Source: Verrucomicrobiales bacterium (lineage in GTDB: Bacteria > Verrucomicrobiota > Verrucomicrobiia > Verrucomicrobiales > DEV007). Taken from it: a DNA stretch of 64,000 bases. Numbering within the stretch: position 1 is the stretch's first letter; each line of letters opens with the position of its first letter. Shown piece by piece: positions 60,085 to 64,000 of this stretch. Location: the NCBI GenBank assembly GCA_029212615.1, contig JARGPJ010000012.1, positions 1 to 64,000 of the forward strand, in the 5' to 3' direction. Below the pieces are notes generated by a model. That model was not told the origin of the DNA and ran no database searches. It saw nothing but the letters and a program-made list of their open reading frames with translations. Both the position numbers and the translations under genes were made by a program.

Positions 60085-60969
60085 ATGAGTAATCCATCCC
60101 CCTCCGCTCCTGCCATCGGTGTTATCGGCGGTTCCGGCCTCTACGACATTGAAGGCCTCAGCAACGTCGAAGAAGTGATCATTGACACTCCTTTCGGCTC
60201 TCCTTCAGATGCGATCATCACGGGGGAGCTCGATGGACGCCGGGTCTGCTTTTTACCCAGGCACGCACGGGGCCACACGATCCTGCCTTCTGAGCTGAAT
60301 CACCGCGCCAATATCTGGGCGCTACGCTCACTCAATGTGCGATGGATCATCGCCGTCACCGCAGTCGGCTCATTAAAAGAAGAGTATCGACCTCGTGACA
60401 TCGTCCTTCTCGATCAATTTTTTGATCGAACCAGCCAGCGGGCTGATCATACTTTCTTCGGCCGCGGAATCGTTGCCCACATTGCTTTTGCCGACCCCAT
60501 CTCTGAAAACCTCCGCCAGCTCCTTCTCACGGAAGCCAGGGCCCATGGTAAAACCGTTCATGACGGCGGTACCTACGTGAACATGGACGGCCCGGCTTTT
60601 TCAACCAGAGCGGAATCAGAAACGAACCGTAAACTGGGCTTTGACCTCATCGGGATGACAAATCTCGCCGAAGCTAAGCTCGCCCGCGAAGCCGAAATCT
60701 CCCTCGCCACCCTCGCCATGATCACAGATTACGATTGCTGGCGTGAAGAAGAGGAAGCCGTCAACGCTCATGCCGTGATCGAACACGTTCAGGCGAATGC
60801 CGCCACGGCTAAAGCGATACTGAAAACTGTGATCACCAAAATTCCGGAATCCCCCGATTGGCCTGAACACAACGCGCTTGACGCTGCAATTTTTACCGCG
60901 CCCGAGCTATGGCCGGATGAAACCAAAGAAGAGTTAGCGCCCATTCTGGAAAGATTTATAAAAATTTGA
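60085..60969 (+). CDS. mtnP: S-methyl-5'-thioadenosine phosphorylase
   Basis: Recycles methylthioadenosine from polyamine synthesis and related SAM reactions to adenine and methylthioribose-1-phosphate. At 294 residues it fits the trimeric MTAP group: IGVIGGSGLYDIEG, PFGSPSDAI, FLPRHARGH, FFDRT, YVNMDGPAFSTRAESE, and ITDYDCWRE, where the Asp-Tyr-Asp-Cys-Trp pattern separates MTAP from purine nucleoside phosphorylase. The other genes of the methionine salvage pathway are not present nearby. Confidence 0.94.
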   Translation: MSNPSPSAPAIGVIGGSGLYDIEGLSNVEEVIIDTPFGSPSDAIITGELDGRRVCFLPRHARGHTILPSELNHRANIWALRSLNVRWIIAVTAVGSLKEEYRPRDIVLLDQFFDRTSQRADHTFFGRGIVAHIAFADPISENLRQLLLTEARAHGKTVHDGGTYVNMDGPAFSTRAESETNRKLGFDLIGMTNLAEAKLAREAEISLATLAMITDYDCWREEEEAVNAHAVIEHVQANAATAKAILKTVITKIPESPDWPEHNALDAAIFTAPELWPDETKEELAPILERFIKI

Positions 60970-61056
60970 GAAAATTTTCAATTCTGAATTGCAAAATTGT
61001 AAATATTTCTTAGATTTAAGCCTTCGCTTAGTGCCAAATTTAAAAACACTTCACCT

Positions 61057-61824
61057 TTGAACGCGCGTTTCTTTTCCCTTTTCAGTCTGGCAATCCTTCC
61101 GGTTCTGCTTGTTACCGCTTGTCAGACAGCTTCCCAGAAAAAGAAAAATGCTGCCGCGGCGATCGAAACGCCTCCACAACAAGCTCCGCGCCCCCTGCCA
61201 AGCTCAGTCGGAAACAAAAATTCCTATTCAAAGGTTAATACCAGCCTTCCCTTCATTGCCCTGACCTTTGATGACGGGCCTCATGCCACCAACACGCCGC
61301 GACTCCTCGACATTCTCAAGGAGCGAAATGTGAAGGCCACTTTCTATGTCGTGGCGACCAATGTGAAACGGTACCCGCACATCATGAAGCGGATCATCGC
61401 CGAGGGGCATGAAGTGGGCAACCACACCGTGACACATGGAGACCTCACCAAGATGTCTACCGCCGAAGTCCGGAGCGAGCTCTCGCGGTCACGTGAGGCG
61501 ATCATCGCCACAACCGGCGTCGCGCCCCGCACGATGCGCCCTCCCTACGGCGCGATCACTGCCGACCAAAAAGACTGGATCCGCCGTGAGTTCGGTTATC
61601 CTTCGATTCTCTGGTCCGTTGATCCGGAGGATTGGAAAAAGCCCGGCTCATCCGTCGTTGCCAGTCGCCTCGTTTCCGGAGCATCGCCCGGAGGGATTCT
61701 CCTCGTGCATGATATTCATTCGCCCACCATTGACGCAATTCCCTCCGCGCTGGATCAACTCCTCGCGAAAGGGTTTCAATTCGTGACCGTGACCCAGCTC
61801 ATTGCCATGGACGGGAACGGCTGA
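61057..61824 (+). CDS. Polysaccharide deacetylase (NodB homology) lipoprotein
   Basis: 255 residues. A lipoprotein signal ends in VTAC, so Cys22 is the likely lipid attachment site. The NodB domain (about 66-250) has all motifs: FIALTFDDGPHATNTP with the catalytic Asp and metal Asp, HTVTHGD (His-x3-His metal pair), RPPYGAI, and HDIHSPT near the end. It should remove N-acetyl groups from peptidoglycan or another glycan outside the cytoplasm. The start is a TTG with no Shine-Dalgarno, since no ATG precedes the signal peptide. Confidence 0.9.
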   Translation: MNARFFSLFSLAILPVLLVTACQTASQKKKNAAAAIETPPQQAPRPLPSSVGNKNSYSKVNTSLPFIALTFDDGPHATNTPRLLDILKERNVKATFYVVATNVKRYPHIMKRIIAEGHEVGNHTVTHGDLTKMSTAEVRSELSRSREAIIATTGVAPRTMRPPYGAITADQKDWIRREFGYPSILWSVDPEDWKKPGSSVVASRLVSGASPGGILLVHDIHSPTIDAIPSALDQLLAKGFQFVTVTQLIAMDGNG

Positions 61825-62194
61825 TTTCCTCGAAGGGCTTCTCCCCCCTCTTCCCGGCGACTCAGAGCGATTTGTAAGTTCCTCTTTCCCGGATAGTGGC
61901 CCGGCGCTCCCTTCCAACCGCCCCCTCCGCGAGCGGCTTCACCGCAAAGGATTTCCTCTCAACGGGATGCTTGCAGATCAAATTTGTAAACCTCACCCGA
62001 GTGGCTCACTCGCCGTCGAATTCAGCACAACTCCTTTTGCCTCTCAAAGAAAGCTTCGCTCCAACTTGCCGGAAAGCAGGCCGGAACAGTTTACTTGTCG
62101 GCCTTGTGCAATAACGACAAGAAAGCCAATCCCGGTCAAAGGATTGGCTTAAATCTATATCGCCTGCAGGAGGCAGATAGCGTGAGAGTCCCCC
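61825..62194. other. 370-base intergenic region before ftsH (convergent)
   Basis: This lies between the stop codons of the deacetylase gene and ftsH. The only structure I can name is the hairpin at 62123-62150 (listed separately). A short open frame through 61802-62152 re-reads the end of the deacetylase gene and has no protein-like features. I saw no tRNA or other known RNA. Confidence 0.45.
62115..62150 (-). terminator. Hairpin, probable ftsH terminator
   Basis: AAGCCAATCC pairs with GGATTGGCTT across an eight-base loop (62123-62150), a perfect ten-pair stem. On the minus strand the stem is followed by TTTCTTGT, a modest T-rich tail, 45 bases after the ftsH stop. Confidence 0.55.
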
Positions 62195-64000
62195 CTACGC
62201 AGGAGCCAACTCACCGGGGAAATCTTCACCCTTATCCTTTTCCTCCTCTTTGACACGGGCAACGGGCTCAACTTCATCTTCACCGGGAAGATCAGGGGGA
62301 GTCGGCGCGGACGGTGGATTCTGAATTTCACCGTGATCCATGATCTCCTGCACGTGAACGCCATCAAGGGTTTCGTAAACAAGAAGAGCCTGGGCGATCG
62401 CCTCGAGCTTATCGCGATGCTCTTTAAGAAGTCGCGTTGCCTCTTCGTAGGCCTCGTCAGTGAGCTTTTTCACTTCATCATCGATCGTCTGCGCTGTTGC
62501 TTCAGAGTAATTTCGCGGCGTTGAGATATCGCGGGCGAGGAAAACCTCTCCCTGCCCCTCACCATATTCGATCATGCCGAGGCGATCGCTCATACCCCAG
62601 TTACAAACCATCTTGCGGGCAATCTCACTGGCCTGACGAATATCACCGGCAGCACCGTTGGTGACATCGCCGAAGACAAGTTCCTCAGCGACGCGACCAC
62701 CCATGATGAGCACGAGTCGGTCGAGCAGGTATTGCTTCTTATAACTGTGCTTATCTTCAACGGGCAAATACATGGTCACCCCGAGAGCGGGGCCACGCGG
62801 AATAATGGAAACTTTGTGAACCGGATCCGTGTCCTTCACGAGCATCCCCAACAGAGCATGCCCGGCTTCGTGATAGGCAGTGAGCTGCTTCTCGTCTTCG
62901 CTGAGGGCAAGGCTTCGTCGCTCTTTGCCCCAGCGAACTTTGTCGCGGGCTTCTTCGAGCTCTTCCGTGTGAATCGCCTTGAGACCCTTCCGGGCCGCGA
63001 GAAGCGCTGCTTCATTGATGACATTTGCGAGTTCGGCGCCGGAGTATCCGGGCGTTCCCCGCGCGATAATGCCGAGATCAACGCCTTCCGCGAGCTTTAC
63101 TTTTTTCGCGTGAACCGACAAAATCTCTTCGCGCCCTTTTACATCCGGGAGACTCACCGTGATCTCACGGTCGAAACGTCCCGGACGGAGAAGTGCGGGG
63201 TCAAGAACGTCAGGGCGGTTTGTCGCGGCAATGATGATAACGCCTTCCTGGGTGTCGAAGCCATCCATCTCAACAAGGAGAGCATTGAGTGTTTGCTCAC
63301 GCTCATCGTGTCCCCCACCCATGCCGTGTCCACGATGACGACCGACGGCGTCGATCTCATCGATAAAAATGAGGCAGGGAGCATTTTTCTTCCCCTGCTC
63401 GAACATATCGCGAACGCGGGAAGCACCCACGCCGACGAACATCTCAACGAAATCCGAACCGCTGATGGAGAAAAAGGGCACGTCAGCTTCTCCTGCAATG
63501 GCGCGGGCGAGAAGCGTTTTACCGGTACCGGGAGAACCCACCATGAGGACCCCCTTGGGGATGCGACCACCGAGACGCTGAAATTGTTTAGGATCGCGCA
63601 AATACTCGACGATCTCCCAGACTTCCTCTTTTGCCTCTTCAACACCGGCAACATCCTTGAAGGTGACTTTACCCTTATCCATCGTCATCATCTTCGCTTT
63701 GCTCTTGCCAAAGCTCATCGCGCCTTTACCGGCCGCCTTAATCTGATGACGGAAAAGAAAGTAGAGCAACAGGAGAAGAAAAATGACCGGCAGATAGAAC
63801 GAAAGAAGCATCACACCGACGCCATCAGAAGTGGTCGGAAGGTTTGAGATCTCAAGCTCTTTCGCAGCAAGGATTTGCTTCAAGTCCTCGCCCGCATACT
63901 CGAGAATGATAGGTGTTGAGAAAGCCCGGTATTTATTCCCGCCGTTTTCCTCTGCATTATCAACCTCATACCACCCTTCGATGAACTGCTTCGAACTGCC
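62195..64000 (-). CDS. ftsH: ATP-dependent zinc metalloprotease FtsH (5' end outside window)
   Basis: Membrane-anchored AAA+ protease for quality control of membrane and cytosolic proteins. The frame is open to the window's right edge, so this is a 601-residue partial protein lacking its N-terminus. The first part is periplasmic; residues with the TM ([19 protein letters not shown]) follow near 63800. The AAA domain has Walker [14 protein letters not shown], Walker [13 protein letters not shown] and the SRH ([20 protein letters not shown]). The zinc site is HEAGH, with a downstream Asp. The C-tail is acidic. A TTG at 63883 is not a start. Confidence 0.96.
   Translation of the reverse strand, partial: GSSKQFIEGWYEVDNAEENGGNKYRAFSTPIILEYAGEDLKQILAAKELEISNLPTTSDGVGVMLLSFYLPVIFLLLLLYFLFRHQIKAAGKGAMSFGKSKAKMMTMDKGKVTFKDVAGVEEAKEEVWEIVEYLRDPKQFQRLGGRIPKGVLMVGSPGTGKTLLARAIAGEADVPFFSISGSDFVEMFVGVGASRVRDMFEQGKKNAPCLIFIDEIDAVGRHRGHGMGGGHDEREQTLNALLVEMDGFDTQEGVIIIAATNRPDVLDPALLRPGRFDREITVSLPDVKGREEILSVHAKKVKLAEGVDLGIIARGTPGYSGAELANVINEAALLAARKGLKAIHTEELEEARDKVRWGKERRSLALSEDEKQLTAYHEAGHALLGMLVKDTDPVHKVSIIPRGPALGVTMYLPVEDKHSYKKQYLLDRLVLIMGGRVAEELVFGDVTNGAAGDIRQASEIARKMVCNWGMSDRLGMIEYGEGQGEVFLARDISTPRNYSEATAQTIDDEVKKLTDEAYEEATRLLKEHRDKLEAIAQALLVYETLDGVHVQEIMDHGEIQNPPSAPTPPDLPGEDEVEPVARVKEEEKDKGEDFPGELAPA

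Noticed and set aside
60980..60992. Terminator after mtnP (CAATTC-T-GAATTG)
   Set aside because: The palindrome has a one-base loop and is A/T-rich with no T-run; it is more likely a chance repeat.
61802..62152. 116-codon open frame after the deacetylase gene
   Set aside because: It begins inside the deacetylase gene, has no similarity to known proteins and has Pro/Arg-rich noise composition.
62732..63847. 371-codon open frame on the plus strand opposite ftsH
   Set aside because: It lies entirely antisense to the conserved FtsH AAA/peptidase region and shows no domain or codon pattern of its own.

Overview
The window is a 64-kb stretch of bacterial chromosome with moderately high GC content. 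It is densely coded on both strands, and I see no rRNA, tRNA, phage, insertion sequence or CRISPR array. Several things together point to Verrucomicrobiota, probably near Verrucomicrobiales. These are two periplasmic sulfatases, a long zinc-ribbon/one-TM/Pro-Glu-rich protein, a pseudopilin with tandem GspE-type ATPases, a TPR protein fused to a gluzincin peptidase, and exported methyltransferase-like and HtrA-like proteins. The assignment is inferred from gene content and style, not from a marker-gene search.

Layout. 0.3-6.9 kb holds an L,D-transpeptidase, a Nif3-like protein, a YdcF-like protein, YchF, a TRIC/UPF0126 channel and an exported methyltransferase-like protein. 7-10.3 kb holds an HtrA-type protease followed by a paralogue that has lost its catalytic His and Asp. 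10.4-18.3 kb is housekeeping: rpmH-rnpA-yidD-yidC, rpoZ, uvrB, a CPBP protease, efp and an M50-like membrane protein. 18.3-24 kb holds a TPR/peptidase protein and the scpA-scpB-pheA operon. 23.9-28 kb is a sulfite-reduction locus, with an Rrf2 regulator divergent from cysI-cysJ. 28-38.6 kb holds two sulfatases, a Fur-family regulator, xerD, the 928-residue zinc-ribbon protein, an ATP-grasp-like protein with ruvA, and small unknowns. 38.8-47 kb holds a soluble hybrid histidine kinase, prs-rplY, a glycosyltransferase fused to a nucleotide-binding-like domain, an unusual eukaryote-type HisA and an M16 peptidase. 47-51.5 kb is a minus-strand glycan set (DegT aminotransferase, SDR, initiating sugar transferase, CapD-type dehydratase). 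51.7-58.8 kb is a pseudopilus/secretion cluster (two ATPases, inner-membrane GspF, pseudopilin, and a 541-residue unknown). 59-64 kb holds a YafK-like L,D-transpeptidase with Ser in place of the catalytic Cys, mtnP, a polysaccharide deacetylase lipoprotein and a 5'-truncated ftsH.

How the genes connect. Envelope work dominates: peptidoglycan cross-linking, glycan initiation, a pseudopilus, membrane protein insertion (YidC/YidD), and quality control (FtsH, HtrA, M16, CPBP). Sulfur links sulfite reduction and the sulfatases. Genes are tightly packed: ATGA start/stop overlaps occur at rnpA-yidD, scpB-pheA and ruvA-ATP-grasp, and several convergent pairs share stop-codon bases. Shine-Dalgarno motifs are patchy, and one candidate promoter (pseudopilin) sits so close to its start codon that its transcript would be leaderless.

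The signals I consider most worth a second look are the paired active and inactive HtrA proteins, the Cys-to-Ser L,D-transpeptidase, the eukaryote-type HisA, the zinc-ribbon transmembrane protein, and the Rrf2/cysI palindrome.
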